Below are positions 1 through 11,073 of a stretch of 64,000 nucleotides of DNA, piece by piece. Origin of the DNA: Elephas maximus indicus (taxonomy: Eukaryota; Chordata; Mammalia; Proboscidea; Elephantidae); NCBI RefSeq assembly GCF_024166365.1, contig NC_064838.1, forward strand, positions 76,400,001 through 76,464,000, written 5' to 3'. The notes below the pieces were generated by a model. That model worked only from the letters and a program-made list of their open reading frames with translations, was not told where the DNA came from and searched no databases. Position numbers and translations under genes: made by a program. Numbering within the stretch: the first letter of the stretch is position 1; every line of letters starts with the position of its first letter.

Positions 1-865
1 ATCAGGACTATAGGAAGACTCTTTAACAACCTGGGCATTATGCAGATGACACAACCTTGCTTGCTGAAAGTGAAGAGGACTTGAAGAAATTACTGATGAA
101 GATCAAAGACTATGGCCTTCAGTATGGATTATGCACCAACATCAAAAAAACAAAAATGCTCACAACTGGACCATTAAACAATATCATAAAAAACGGAGAA
201 AAGTTTGAAGTTGTCAAGGATTTTGTTTTACTTGTGTACACAAAGAAGACCCAAGGAAGCAGCAGTCAAGAAATCAAAACACACTTTGCATTGAGCAAAT
301 CTGCTGCTGCAAAAAAAAACTCTTTAAAGAGTTAAAAAGCAAAGATGTCACTTTAAGGACTAAAGTGTGCCTGATCCTTTTTTTATTTTATTTTTTTTGA
401 TCCAAGCCGTATTGTTTTCAGTGGCCTGTAATGCTTGCAAAAGCTGGACTATGAATATGGAAGACCAATTAAGATTTGATTCCTTTCAACTGTGGTGCTG
501 GCAAAAATATTAAATATGCCGTGGACCAAAAGAAGAATGAAAAAATCTGTCTTGGAAGCAGCACAACCACAATGCTCCTTAGAAAGGAAGGATGATGTGA
601 CTATGACTCACGTAAGTTGGATATGCTATCAGGAGGGACAAGTCCCTGGAGAAGGACATCCCCTTCAGCACAGTAAGTGTCAGAGAAAAAGAGGAAGACT
701 CTCAAGAGGTGGATTGATAGTGGCTACAACAATGGGCTCAAACATAACAAGACTGTGAGGATGGCGCAGGAGCGGGCAGTGTTTTCTTCTGCTGTACATA
801 GAATCTCTGTGAGTCAGATCCCACTTGAAGGCACCTAACAACAAAATAACAGCAACAATAAAAAA
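1..865 (+). mobile_element. RTE-type LINE, 3' part (RT palm to 3' tail)
   Basis: The element is cut by the window start. Bases 39-50 encode YADD, the catalytic motif C of a reverse transcriptase. It is followed by a frame with the RTE-like context LLAESEEDLKKLLMKIKDYG, open to about 335. The rest is decayed C-terminal coding sequence with several stops. The element ends near 830-865 with the RTE tail: a piece reading gaaggcacctaacaac, then A-rich simple sequence. It abuts the left edge of the OR duplication unit and is not present at the matching place before unit 2. It is non-functional because the frame is broken and the 5' half is not in view. Confidence 0.85.
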
Positions 866-1126
866 ATCTACCTAGTCGTGTCATGTTTGCTAAGGTCAAT
901 TTGTTCCCTTTGAGTTTTCAATATTCTTTTTCTAAAACCTTAACAATTTTCTTCTATTGAGTTGATACATCTTGGAATTGGAATATTCCATATTCAGATT
1001 TTTTAAAAAAAAATTATCTTAGCCCTTGGGTTTGAAAAAAATATTTCAAAGTGTTCCTTCCACCTTAAATTTATATGTTTTCCCTAAAATGGATGCTATT
1101 GTACTGTAACAAATATCATTCAATTT

Positions 1127-1447
1127 GTCGTAGTGAGCTGCCTTGCAGTAAGCCCCCACACAGAGTGGATAGGATGCTGCCTGGTCCTGCGTCATTCCCA
1201 TGAGGGCTTAACAGACTGAATCATTACAGACTGAATCATCTGGCTCGTTTTCAGAAATAGGTCACCAGGCCTTTCTTCCTAGTCCGTATTAATCTGAATG
1301 ATTCCCTAAAATCTGGTCAGTATCATAGCAATATTCAATTTTCAAGCCTCCACTGAGAAATGAGGTGCGTTGACCAGAAATCAAACCAGTGTATCTCACA
1401 TGGAAGATAAGAATTCTACTGCTCAGTCACAAAGGTCTACCCTCACA
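1127..1447 (-). mobile_element. tRNA-Gly-derived SINE with RTE-like tail (unit 1 copy)
   Basis: On the minus strand the right end (about 1370-1447) reads like a tRNA: gtagaattcttatcttcc, then ggtttgatttctggtc, matching the A-box side and B-box of tRNA-Gly(GCC). The left end (1127-1190) carries the tail shared with RTE and AfroSINE elements. An allele-like copy lies at 10745-11073 in unit 2, so the insertion predates the duplication. The Pol III boxes are degraded. Confidence 0.65.
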
Positions 1448-2621
1448 CCAACCAGGATGTCTATAATAATAATTATAAAGGAAAATAACAAGCGCATTTA
1501 ACTTTGACATTATTTGCATTAAAAAAGCAAAATAAATACAATACAAATAAATTATTGGCCTTGGTAATTTAAGCAGAGAAATACTCTTAATAAATTTAAT
1601 GACTGCATTAGGGTTTATTCCCTGCATAGAGCTAGATAAGGCTATTTTATTTTTTTAAATTTTTTGGTCATTAGTCTTAAAACCTATGCTAAATATGTAA
1701 CATTGTACATTTGATGCAATTTAAATGAATTTAAGAAATCACATTTAAAAGCCAAGAGAATAAAGAAGTTAAATAACAACAGTAACAACAGCAAAAAGAG
1801 TTTATTTTTCCTAGTCTTATCCAAGACCTACCATAGGGAATACCTGTGGGATTGCACTCAGCTTCCTGAAGTGCCTTTAAATGCTCCTCATTTTTTTTTT
1901 AATGCTTTCAGCGCAGCTCCTCCAGGAGTCCCCAGACCCCCTGCACTTAGAGAACTGGCCCTCCCTGCTCACTGCTGTATTGAAACAAAGAAAGCAAAAT
2001 GTTCAGCTGGGTCTGACATTTTCCTGCAGTTTTGTAACATAGTTCTCATTATGACTAAATATAAAGTTAGTTTTTTGATATATTTCTTTTAAACATAATT
2101 TTACATCTAGATATCAAGCATGAAGATTTTTTCACTTATTTTTTTTTGAAGAAGTGTATTTATTATTTTGATAGTGTTTTTCCTGTATGCTGTCATGAGT
2201 TCAGAAACTCAAGAACATTCCTTCAAATATTGATTGGAATTGTCAGATAATATGCATGTGAGTTCCTTCCCTTTCTTTCCCTTTCCTTTTCTTCTCTCTT
2301 CTTTTCTTCCTTTTTTTGCATAGCTGAATCCATTTAAAGCTACTTGAATATCCATAGAATCTATACTTAAAATAATATTCTACTATGAATGCTTGGAAAG
2401 TATATTTGCTAATTATATTTTACAATCTTTAGATTCTTCTAATTTTGGTCACAGTTGGAAATTTTTATTAGTTTACAAGTCAAAGTAAAGACACCTATTC
2501 TAACGGAAAATTAACCATGGGAATGGTATCTTGAAATCCTGGCTCCTACTTGGGGCTGTTTGGTGCTGGGACAAGAGGCTAAGAGAAACTGTGGAACGCT
2601 TTTTACTCTACTTCAGATAGA

Positions 2622-2782
2622 ATACCCAGAAAACCCAGTGCCATTGAGTTGATTCCGACTCATAGCGACCCTACAGGACAGAGTAGACCTGCCCCATAGA
2701 GTTTCCAAGGAGTGCCTGGCGGATTCGAACTGCCGGCCCTTTGGTTAGCAGCAGTAGCACTTAACCACTACACCACTCAGAA
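2622..2782 (-). mobile_element. AfroSINE-type SINE, private to unit 1
   Basis: On the minus strand it shows the tRNA-like head (gtggttaag context and a gttcgaatcc-like B-box at about 2725-2735) and ends with the gactcaatggcac-type tail. Unit 2 has the empty site at about 12283-12300, where the flanking words atagaa and agcaatgc are adjacent. Short flanking repeats (agaata) are a plausible target-site duplication. The insertion therefore postdates the duplication. Confidence 0.85.
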
Positions 2783-4075
2783 AGAATAGCAATGCTAAAA
2801 AGCTCTGTATATGTGAATACATTGTCAAATGGTTGAACATTAAAAGCAGTAAGCAGAGTAAAAAATAGTAAGGGAATGATGAAAATATTAATTGATAATT
2901 TTGATTAATTAATTGATTTAGTAAAACACTTGATTAATAAAAATTAATTCTTAGTGGCTGGAAGATTTCACAAAGACTGTACTTCCTCATTTACAGGTGA
3001 GAAAATAGATGCCCACAGAGTGATCATAATAGTACCTACATACCTACCTACCTACCTAGTGGTTGTGAAGCCTGTTCCTACTCATAACCACCCTATGAAC
3101 AACAGAATGAAATATTGGTTTCTTTATCTCAAATATCTTCCTGTGTAGGAATAGGGGACAGAAATGCATTTGGCTAGTTATATTTCCATTTTATATGAAC
3201 CTGAAATTCAAATAGTGAAAGCTCATGGAATATAATGGGTAGAGAATAGCATCTGTATATACATTTACTAAAGAAAGAGAGGAAACAATAGGATAACTAA
3301 GAACAAGTTATGTGAAAGTTCACAGAATTCTGCTACTGGATTGTGGCTTCTGTTTTATTTCGTGTATTTCATTCACTATATAATGCACTCTTCTTAAAAC
3401 CGTATTAAAATTAATGAACTTTTAATTACAGAAATAATGTTGTAATATAATCTCCTAATAGAGGAATCACAATATTTATAACACTAAAATTCCCTTTGTC
3501 CATCACGCCCTTTCTTCCCCAGAGGTAAAGATCTCCTTCCACATCTTTTTCAGTGCATTTATAAGACACAGGTACACAAAGAATCTAACTAGCATTCTAG
3601 TTTTTCTTTTTTCCAACATGCAAGTTATCATACTGTGATAATTTTTGTGCAGTTTATTAATTTTTAGTCATCAATATATCTCAGTGATTTATCCATGTTA
3701 GATGCTCATATAGCTCCAATATTTAAACTTCTGCCTAATTTTCAATAGTAAAGCCATAGTTCACATTATCTACATACTCTTACTGTTAGGTATTTAAATC
3801 ATTTCCAGTTGTCCCAATTTTTAGCAAGGCTGCAATGTGTATACCCTTCTGAATGCTTTCTGGGGGTATTTCACTAGATCTCATGCTGATTTCCTAAATC
3901 ATCATCAGAATTTGATATGGTCTGGTTTTTACAAAACTTACGAGTTTTTCAGTGTTGTTTAATTGGCACTTCCCTGATTTTGATGAAGTTGAGTATTTTT
4001 ATATATGCTCAATGGCCAGTAATAATATACTTGTGTGTATTGCTCATTCAAATGCTTTGCTCTTTTGTAAAATTG

Positions 4076-4158
4076 TGTGGTGGTGGTTGTTGCAGTTGTA
4101 TGCCACCAACCATTCATTTAGCAGCTGAGCACTAAACCAATGTGCCTACAGGGTTACT
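4076..4158 (-). mobile_element. Truncated SINE remnant
   Basis: A small remnant of a minus-strand SINE (tatgccaccaac, then cagctgagcactaaacca). The matching places in unit 2 (16600-16790) and unit 3 (28230-28440) carry the full element. The insertion is therefore ancestral to all three units, and unit 1 has lost most of it. Confidence 0.6.
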
Positions 4159-4744
4159 TAAAATTGGGTTACTAATCTTTGTATTATTGATTTGTAGGAG
4201 GTATAAATACTTGATCCCATTCCACTAGTTTTTAAAACTCTTTGTTCATATTGAGTTTTGTTATAAAGAGGTTTTAATGTATTACAATTTTCTTTATGAA
4301 TTTGCTACCCTAAAATATAGTTATTTTTCCAATATCCTTTTCTAGTTTGGTCTGATACATTTTTATCTTTCAGCCATCTGGAATATATAGTTTTTCTGAA
4401 TAATAAGGTAGTTATTTTTTTTTTTAATGGAGATTCAAATTCCTAACATCAGTTACTGAAAAGTCCATTATTTCTCATTAACATGAAATATAAAACAGAG
4501 AATAAATGTTCATATATTTATGCTTGTGTTTATTGACTGTCTGATCCTATACCAACTGCCTGGTGTGCCTAGTGGCAACCCATACTCCTACTGCCCCAGA
4601 TCTAAAATGTTTAAGCAAAAATCTGAATTGTGAAACATGAGCTATTAAACAATTGTCTTCTCTCTTTTAATTTGGAAATGTAAGCTCTAAGAGGTGTTTT
4701 TCAGAAATTGGAAGAAAAAAATAGAAATGGAGATATTTGAGATA

Positions 4745-5240
4745 CCTTATTCCAAACTCATCAACATCGAGCCAACTCCAGCTCATAGTGACATAATAGC
4801 ACAGAGTAGTATAGGGTATGCAAAGCTGTAAGTCTTAGGGAAGCGGACTGCCACATCTTTCGCCCAAGGAGTGGCTGGTGGGTTTGAACTACCAATCTTT
4901 TGTTTAGTTGTTGTTGTTAGGTGTGGTCGAGTCAGTTCCAACTCACAGCAACCCTGCGTGGCACAGAAGGAAACACTGCCTGGTCCTGCGCCATCCTTAC
5001 AATCATTGTTATGCTCGAGCACACTGTTGCAGCCACTGTGTCAATCCATCTCATTTAGGGTCTTCCTCTTTTCTGATGACCCTGTACTTTACCAAGCATG
5101 ATGTTCTTCTCCAGTGACTGATGCTTTCTGACAACATGCCCAAAGTATTTAAGATGCAGCCTCACCATCCTTGCTTCTAAGGAACATTCTGGTTGTTAGC
5201 AGAGGAGTCCTTTAACCATGTACCACCAGGGCACCTAGAT
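4745..5240 (-). mobile_element. AfroSINE-type SINE split by an RTE insertion
   Basis: The SINE body runs 4745-4902 and resumes at about 5194-5240 (agcagaggagtcc to the end ccaccagggcacc). Unit 2 holds the same SINE uninterrupted at 17405-17612. The interruption (4903-5193) is a minus-strand RTE 3' fragment and is described separately. Confidence 0.85.
4903..5193 (-). mobile_element. RTE LINE 3' fragment inserted in a SINE
   Basis: Reads as the antisense RTE 3' end: gttgttgttaggtgtggtcg, then cactgcctggtcctgcgcca, then cagccactgtgtcaatccat, ending near ggaacattctggttgttagc. It is severely 5'-truncated. The words ttgtttag and ttgttag at the two ends look like a target-site duplication. Absent from unit 2. 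Confidence 0.85.
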
Positions 5241-5481
5241 ATCTTATTACAAATTTTCAAAGAATATTCATTTATGCTTATTGCAATATGTCAAGTACTA
5301 AACATCATTAAGGTGTCTGAGGTAAAAATAGATTATTTAGAAGGTGCCGTTTATAGGGTTGCTATGGTCAGAACAGACTCCACAGCAATGAGGTAAATAG
5401 GTGTTTCTTGCTCCCTTTTTCAGGTGGAATAACTCAAAATGAGTGTTCAGTAAATGACTTGGTCGTATATTTATTGGTCTC

Positions 5482-5672
5482 TGAATGATGTAAATGGTTT
5501 GCACTCTACTAGTAACCTAAAGGTTCACAACTCAAACCTATTGTCCACCACCATGGAAGAAAGTACTGGTGATCTGTTTCTGTGAAAATTACATCCAGAA
5601 AAACCCTATGGAGTAGTTCTATTCCGTAAGACATGTGGTCTCCATCAGTAGAATTGGCTTGGTGGCAATGTT
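5482..5672 (+). mobile_element. AfroSINE-type SINE (unit 1 copy)
   Basis: Plus-strand SINE of the subtype beginning with a gtgatgcaaatggtt-like head. It contains aaaaccctatggagtagttc and a diverged tail near 5650-5672. It is shared with unit 2 (17845-18045), so it predates the duplication. Confidence 0.75.
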
Positions 5673-6265
5673 TTTATTTTTTTTGTTTTGTTTACTTTTT
5701 TATATATTTATAAGTAATATACATTTATAAAAGTATGCATCACTAATATGTAATACATAAATATATGTGGAAATAAGATACTATTTATGTGGACATGAAT
5801 AGTGCGTGACTTTATAACATTAAATTCAAAAAGGAAGACAAATATATCCTAAATACTGTCTGATAAACTGACCATGCAAAACGTGGGCCCCAAGGTCTAC
5901 TGAACGAGAAAAAAATTAAGTAAATAATAGATTGGCATCATATATCCTGATTTTTTAGTTATCATGTAAATCAAATTAATAAGAGCAAGAAGCATCTTAA
6001 AGTTAACAAGGAGTCGCATTTTAAGAGTGATTTAGGAAAGTATCCTTCATAAGCTTATTTGAGATTTAAGATCACCCTAGGAAGAGGTCGTTAAAAATTG
6101 AGGAACAAATAGGTGACATGATTCATTAAGAAACAACAGCTAGAACATCCCTGATATGGAATATTTATTTTTGCTCGTAATATCCCATAACATCACATAG
6201 CACCACAAATTAATTTGCTTAAAATATTTCACATTGTTGCATAGCGCAATACATTAATTCCTGTA

Positions 6266-6282
6266 TTTTTTCTTTTTTTCAG
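6266..6282 (+). promoter_or_regulatory. Likely 3' splice site before the OR coding exon
   Basis: A long pyrimidine tract ends in CAG at 6280-6282, 43 nt before the ATG. OR genes usually have non-coding 5' exons spliced to a single coding exon. Unit 2 keeps the same tract and spacing (AG at 18336-18337). Confidence 0.6.
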
Positions 6283-6325
6283 GTAAACAATTTCACACTT
6301 ATACCTTCTCCTCATTCACAAAATC

Positions 6326-7258
6326 ATGCTGCCGAATAATAATGTGACTGAGTTCATTCTGCTTGGGCTGACACAAGATCCTGTTAAAAAGAAATTAGTG
6401 TTTACCTTTTTCTTGCTTTTCTACTTAGGGACATTGTTGGGTAACTCGTTGATTATTGTTACCATCAGGACCAGTCGGGCACTTGGGAGTCCGATGTACT
6501 TTTTTCTTTTCTACTTATCCTTATCTGATACCTGCTTCTCCACTTCCATAGCCCCTAGAATGATTGTGGATGCCCTTCTGAAGAATAACACCATCTCTTT
6601 TAATGAGTGCATGATCCAAATCTTTTCACTTCATTTCTTTGGCTGCCTGGAGATCTTGATCCTTGTGCTGATGGCTGTTGACCGCTATGTGGCCATCTGT
6701 AAACCCCTGAACTACATGAGTATCATGACCCAGTGGGTCTGCAGTGTGTTGGTATCTATAGCCTGGGTAGTGTCGTGTGTACATTCTTCAGTTCAGATTT
6801 TTCTGACCTTGAGTTTACCTTTCTGTGGTCCCAATGTGATTGATCACTATTTATGTGATTTGCAGCCCTTGTTGAAACTTGCCTGTACAGACACCTATGT
6901 GACCAATCTACTACTGGTGTCCAATAGTGGAGCCCTTTGCACAACGAGTTTTGTCATGCTGACGTTCTCCTATGTTATTATCTTGCATTCTCTGAGAAAC
7001 CACAGTGCTGAAGGGAGGAGAAAAGCCCTTTCCACCTGCATCTCCCATATTGTCGTAGTCATCTTGTTCTTTGTTCCCTGTATATTTATATATACACGCC
7101 CCGCAACCACCTTCCCCATGGATAAGATGATAACTGTGTTTTATACAATTGGAACTCCTTTGCTTAACCCTCTGATTTATACGCTGAGAAATGCTGAGGT
7201 GAAAAATGCCATGAGGAAGCTATGGAGTAAGAGATTGATTTCAGAAGACCAAAGATAA
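6326..7258 (+). CDS. OR4C16: Olfactory receptor, family 4 subfamily C (OR4C16-like), intact
   Basis: A seven-transmembrane odorant receptor that would signal through G-olf and adenylyl cyclase in the cilia of olfactory neurons. The single coding exon gives 310 residues, the usual OR length. Visible landmarks are an N-glycosylation site NVT at residues 6-8, GN at 39-40 (TM1), PMYFF at 56-60, Cys95 with extracellular-loop cysteines 167, 177 and 187, MAVDRYVAIC at 116-125 (TM3 end), SY at 215-216 (TM5), KALSTC at 233-238 (TM6) and NPLIY at 291-295 (TM7). From memory of the family, the start (LNNNVTEFILLGL-like) and end match OR4C16 best; the orthology is an inference. The start chosen is the first ATG after the splice acceptor. 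By hand count it differs from its tandem copy at 18381 at about 41 of 310 residues. No defect is visible. Confidence 0.93.
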   Translation: MLPNNNVTEFILLGLTQDPVKKKLVFTFFLLFYLGTLLGNSLIIVTIRTSRALGSPMYFFLFYLSLSDTCFSTSIAPRMIVDALLKNNTISFNECMIQIFSLHFFGCLEILILVLMAVDRYVAICKPLNYMSIMTQWVCSVLVSIAWVVSCVHSSVQIFLTLSLPFCGPNVIDHYLCDLQPLLKLACTDTYVTNLLLVSNSGALCTTSFVMLTFSYVIILHSLRNHSAEGRRKALSTCISHIVVVILFFVPCIFIYTRPATTFPMDKMITVFYTIGTPLLNPLIYTLRNAEVKNAMRKLWSKRLISEDQR

Positions 7259-7455
7259 ATAGAAATTTCAAATCCTTCTTCATGGTTTCGACTGACCTAG
7301 CATAATTCTACAATGTGTATAATCTTACTGTGGATTTCATAGAATCTTATCTTGGGGAATAAGTGCCACTTTCTTCAGGAAACTGGGTAATGTGGGCACA
7401 TACGCTGGCTAGTGTTGAGTCAGTTTCATGCAGAGGAAGAGACAAAAGAAGGTGC

Positions 7456-7461
7456 AATAAA
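7456..7461 (+). promoter_or_regulatory. Candidate poly(A) signal of the first OR
   Basis: AATAAA lies about 200 nt after the stop codon, in the context ggtgcaataaagtatg. The aligned position in unit 2 (about 19510) reads caaaca, so the signal is not conserved there. Confidence 0.45.
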
Positions 7462-7577
7462 GTATGTAAGGCCAGTTGCTTTAGATTTTTCACTACTGTC
7501 TCTACCTCTCTTGGGTAATTAGAACCACTTGTGGGTTTGAGCTGATGTTTTTCTGTCCTTCTCCACGTTCATTTCTG

Positions 7578-7760
7578 GTGTCACTCCACTATTAACCTAA
7601 AGGTTTACAGTTTGAATCCACTCAGCAGCACCATAGATGAAAGGCCTGGTGATTCACTTCCGTAAATGTTACAGCCAAAAACCCTGTGGAAAAATTCTCC
7701 TCAGTAAAGCAGGAGCTCGCCGTGAGTGGGTTTCAATCTGATGACGATAGATTTTTTGTT
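7578..7760 (+). mobile_element. AfroSINE-type SINE (unit 1 copy)
   Basis: Decayed plus-strand SINE with aacctaaaggtttacagttt and aaaaaccctgtggaaaaatt, tail near 7725-7750. The same SINE is at 19640-19815 in unit 2. It lies downstream of the OR stop codon and outside the reading frame. Confidence 0.7.
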
Positions 7761-8622
7761 TGTTATTTTTATTATGGTTACAGTTAGCCCTCTATGTGCT
7801 GAAATTCCTATCCTGGTAGATTTTCTTTTTTCAATACTGAATGTGATAATCCAGAGGAGGAATTTTGGGGTTTGAAAGAGAAATATGTTACGTCACAGAC
7901 AGAAAATTTGGGTGAGTATTCGATACTCTCCAGAGAAGAGAATAACTTGAGTAGAGGGGACAGGAACTTTTATAGGAAACCTGTGTTTATACAGTTGGGA
8001 CAGACATCAACTTTTGTCCCTATGCATCTGGCACCACGGTCTCTAATTACATAATCATCGAGAATCTAATTTCAATTTAATTTCTTATTTGTATTTTTAT
8101 CTGTACAGAAATTTTTGTTTATATGAGAATTCTATATCAATTTTTTGTAGTAAACTGTAAGCCTCCTACCTACAATTATGCTTTGAAAAATGTGTGACAG
8201 TCTTTCAGCAACAGGTATTTCCTGGGTTTTTATTTTTTTAGTTCATTGTGGGCTAATACGTAAAATCCTTTTTCACTTGTATTTTAATGAGAACTTAGAG
8301 AGGAAATAAATTTTTATCGATAGCTCACCATGTTTGGTAGAAAATGCTGTTCTGTTTAAAAAATATGAAATTATGGTTTACTTCTATATAATACAAACAA
8401 GTAAAAAGATGAAAACACTGTACATAATTTCACCATCTAGATGACTCTATATACATGAAAAATGAAGTAATGCATGCATAAATTTTGAGAATCAAAACAT
8501 TTCAAAAATGTACAAAATACAAAGAAATCTATCTCTTTTTCATCCTTTTGTAAAAAAGATAATCACTGCGAATTGTTTCTCATTTTTTCGATTAAGAAAT
8601 AATCATATGCTTATAGCCAGAG

Positions 8623-8812
8623 GTGGGTCCCTGGGTGATGCAAATGGTTAAGTACTCAGCTATTAACCGGAAGATTGGAGGTTCAGATACATAGAGAGAA
8701 GCCTTGGAAGAAAAACTTGGAAATCTACTTCCAAAAGATCATAGCCATGGAAAACAGTTCTGCTCTGGAACACATGGGGTCGCCATGAATCAGGATTGAC
8801 TAAAGGGCAACA
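8623..8812 (+). mobile_element. AfroSINE-type SINE (unit 1 copy)
   Basis: Plus-strand SINE starting gtgggtccctgggtgatgca, with ggaggttcagatac as B-box region and a tail catgaatcaggattgact. Its counterpart is 23207-23413 in unit 2, so it is ancestral to the duplication. The surrounding 7760-8622 and 8813-9335 are unique sequence shared with unit 2; no gene seen. Confidence 0.8.
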
Positions 8813-9335
8813 TTTTTGAAAATCAATAGTAGATAGGAATTGAGCTAGAAAATTTCTGATATAACTGTGGGTGAAAATAAGGAAGTGTGCATGCAGCTCT
8901 ACATACAAGGATTAAATGAAAGTCTATGTAATGAACTGTGGGGTCCTTTCTTCTCTCGGCTCCCAGAATTCCAGCTCACACATACACACTACCACAATAA
9001 TCCGCTACTACCATGTCCATATCGCAGGTGGAGGTTAGGGCAGGGACAGAATGGAGAGGGATATTTTTTTCCAGGAGAAAATATGTGGCCTATGTCATAC
9101 TGCCTGGTTACCTGCAAGTTATCCCCAAAAACATATACACCCTGCCAAACATTTAGAGATTCCAAAAGCTTTTTAATTTCATCACATTTAAATATAACTT
9201 GAGAATTTCTGCTTCCAGATAGATGATAAAAAAAAAAAAAAAATAGGATTAGTGAATTGGAAGACCAATCAGTAGAAATCTGTCTTTGAATTTAAACAAG
9301 AATTTCTACTGCATATATTGTGAGTTATATTGTGA

Positions 9336-10475
9336 GTAGCGACTCCTCTATTTCCCCTAACAACTCAGCTGGGTCCTAAAATTGAAAAATCAAGACTTTC
9401 TATTCCTGTTGTTAGTGGTTATCTACCCCTGGTGGCACAGTGCTTAAGCGCCTACATACTAACTGAAAGGTCAGCAGTTTGAGCCACCAGCCCCTCCATG
9501 GGAGAAAGATGTGGCAGCCACCTTCAGTAAAGGGTAACCCAGTGCCGTTGAGTCCATTCCGACTCAAGCTTAGAAAACCCTACAGGGCAGTTTTACTCTT
9601 TCCTATAAGGTTGCTATGAGTCAGAATCATCTCAAGAGTAGCAGATTTGGTTTTATTTCTGATTAGGTTACCAAAGGTTCTTTTGACATTCTTCATCCTA
9701 AGCAACCTGACGTTGTATTTATGCCTACCATTTATTATATAGTTCTCTACACTTTTGCTGGTAAATGTTCATCTCTTATTTGCACCTCATCATGAAAGAA
9801 TGGTGGGTATATTTAGTTTTACTTCTTGCATGTCATAATAAAATTAAAATTGTTATTTTGTAGGTAATGAATTAGGCACTGGGTTTAAGTCAATCTTATT
9901 TAGTTATTAAAAAGAGAGCACTGATCATTTTTTTTTTTTGTAAAATCATGTTAATTATAAAAGCTCTCATGGACTTAGGGGAAAATTAGAAATTATCAGT
10001 ACCTCAGGATGCTGAAAGTACTAGTGTGACATCTCTTGTATTCCCTGAGCTTGTACATGATTCACCTTTTTTCTCTTACCTCACTTTTTTACTCACTACT
10101 GTCTTAATGTTCTCTGTTCCCTCAAAATATCTGCTTACAATTTTTTTTTTTTTTTTGGTGTTTGAGACAAGAGTTCTCCTTTTATGAGTTCTACAAACTT
10201 CTTCCTCCCTCCAGTTTACCTAGTTAGAATTCCAGAGAGGAAATTTGAATAAGCATGCTTATAGTTGAGTACAGTAGTAGAGTAATTTAGATCATTGGCC
10301 ATTCTATGGAGAATCTGTCCTAAGTCAAGATCCATTCCTGGTACAAACCACTGTGATTAGAAGGGAAGAGGAAAAGAGTAATGGGATCCATAATATGACA
10401 ACCCAAGGTGTTTGTTTAGCATGGAGGGTTAACAGCCTAGCATTCTTAAAAAATGATGAAAATATTTTATCAGCT
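9336..10475. other. Spacer between duplication units 1 and 2
   Basis: This stretch has no evident match at the right edge of unit 2. It holds one plus-strand AfroSINE (9422-9655) and T-rich runs at 9929-9940 and 10141-10156. The rest is unassigned AT-rich DNA with no coding signal that I trust. Confidence 0.6.
9422..9655 (+). mobile_element. AfroSINE-type SINE
   Basis: Plus strand, starting cccctggtggcacagtgctt, with aaggtcagcagtttgagcca (B-box) and ending ttgctatgagtcagaatcat. It also contains a short inner antisense-like segment (agtgccgttgagtccattcc, 9541-9560), so it may be two overlapping SINE pieces. Confidence 0.8.
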
Positions 10476-10744
10476 ACTCAAAATTTTTACCTAGTCATAT
10501 CATGTTTGCTAAACTCGGTTTGTTTCTATAGTTTTCAGTATCCTTTTTCCCATGTCTTAGTAATTACTTTCTACTGATTTGATACATCTCAAAACTGGAA
10601 TCTTCCATATTCAAAATTAAAAAAAAAAACAAAAAACAGCACACGAACACATGGGTTGGAGAAAATTATTTTGAAAATTTCCTTCCACTTTCATATATTT
10701 TCCTTAAATGGATGCTATCGTATTGTGACAAATATCCTTCAATC

Positions 10745-11073
10745 TCTTGTTATGAGCTGCCGTCAAGTCGGTCCCAGCACACAATGGGTGGGATGCTGCC
10801 TGGCCCTGAGCCAACCCCATGATTGGTTACCCCATCATTGTGATCCATAGGGTTTCAATGGCGGATTTTCAGCAGTAGACCACCAGGCTTTTCTTCTAGT
10901 CCATGTTAATTTGAAAGATTCACTGAAATCTGTTAGGCATCATAGCAACACACAGGCCTCCACTGAGAAACGGGCTGTGGCTGTGTATGAGGTGCATCGG
11001 ACAGGAATCAAACCAGAATCTCTCACGTGGAAGGCAAGAATTCTACTACTCAATCACAAATGTCCACCCTCAC
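10745..11073 (-). mobile_element. tRNA-Gly-derived SINE with RTE-like tail (unit 2 copy)
   Basis: Better preserved than the unit 1 copy. Minus strand 10985-11060 reads gtagaattcttgccttccac, then ggtttgattcctgtcc and gatgcacc, closely following the D-arm-to-acceptor part of tRNA-Gly(GCC). The middle (10870-10980) is a body that also appears at 1250-1370 and near 22330-22420. The far end (10750-10850) has the RTE-like tail tgccgtcaagtcggtcccag. Confidence 0.7.

Larger units (their letters stand above)
865..9335. repeat. Segmental duplication unit 1 (carries first OR4C gene)
   Basis: Collinear with unit 2 (10476-23884) through its unique sequence. Matching anchors are 1086/10703 (ggatgctat context), 2985/12495 (cttcctcatttac), 3118/15595, 6326/18381 (the OR) and 8941/23550 (cccagaattccag). 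Unit 1 is shorter because unit 2 gained an RTE (12615-14775) and a 2.3 kb block (20262-22605). Private to unit 1 are the SINE at 2622-2782 and the RTE piece at 4903-5193. The stretches 1448-2621, 2783-4075 and 4159-4744 hold only unique AT-rich DNA shared with unit 2 (and partly unit 3), apart from a short RTE relic near 3055-3110; I see no gene in them. Confidence 0.85.

Noticed and set aside
8867-9202. 111-codon plus-strand frame
   Set aside because: The aligned unit 2 sequence (23490-23790) has indels that destroy the frame, and the product has no recognisable motif.
10985-11060. Possible functional tRNA-Gly gene on the minus strand
   Set aside because: The acceptor and T arms are mutated, it is joined to a SINE body and tail, and a sister copy occurs in unit 1.
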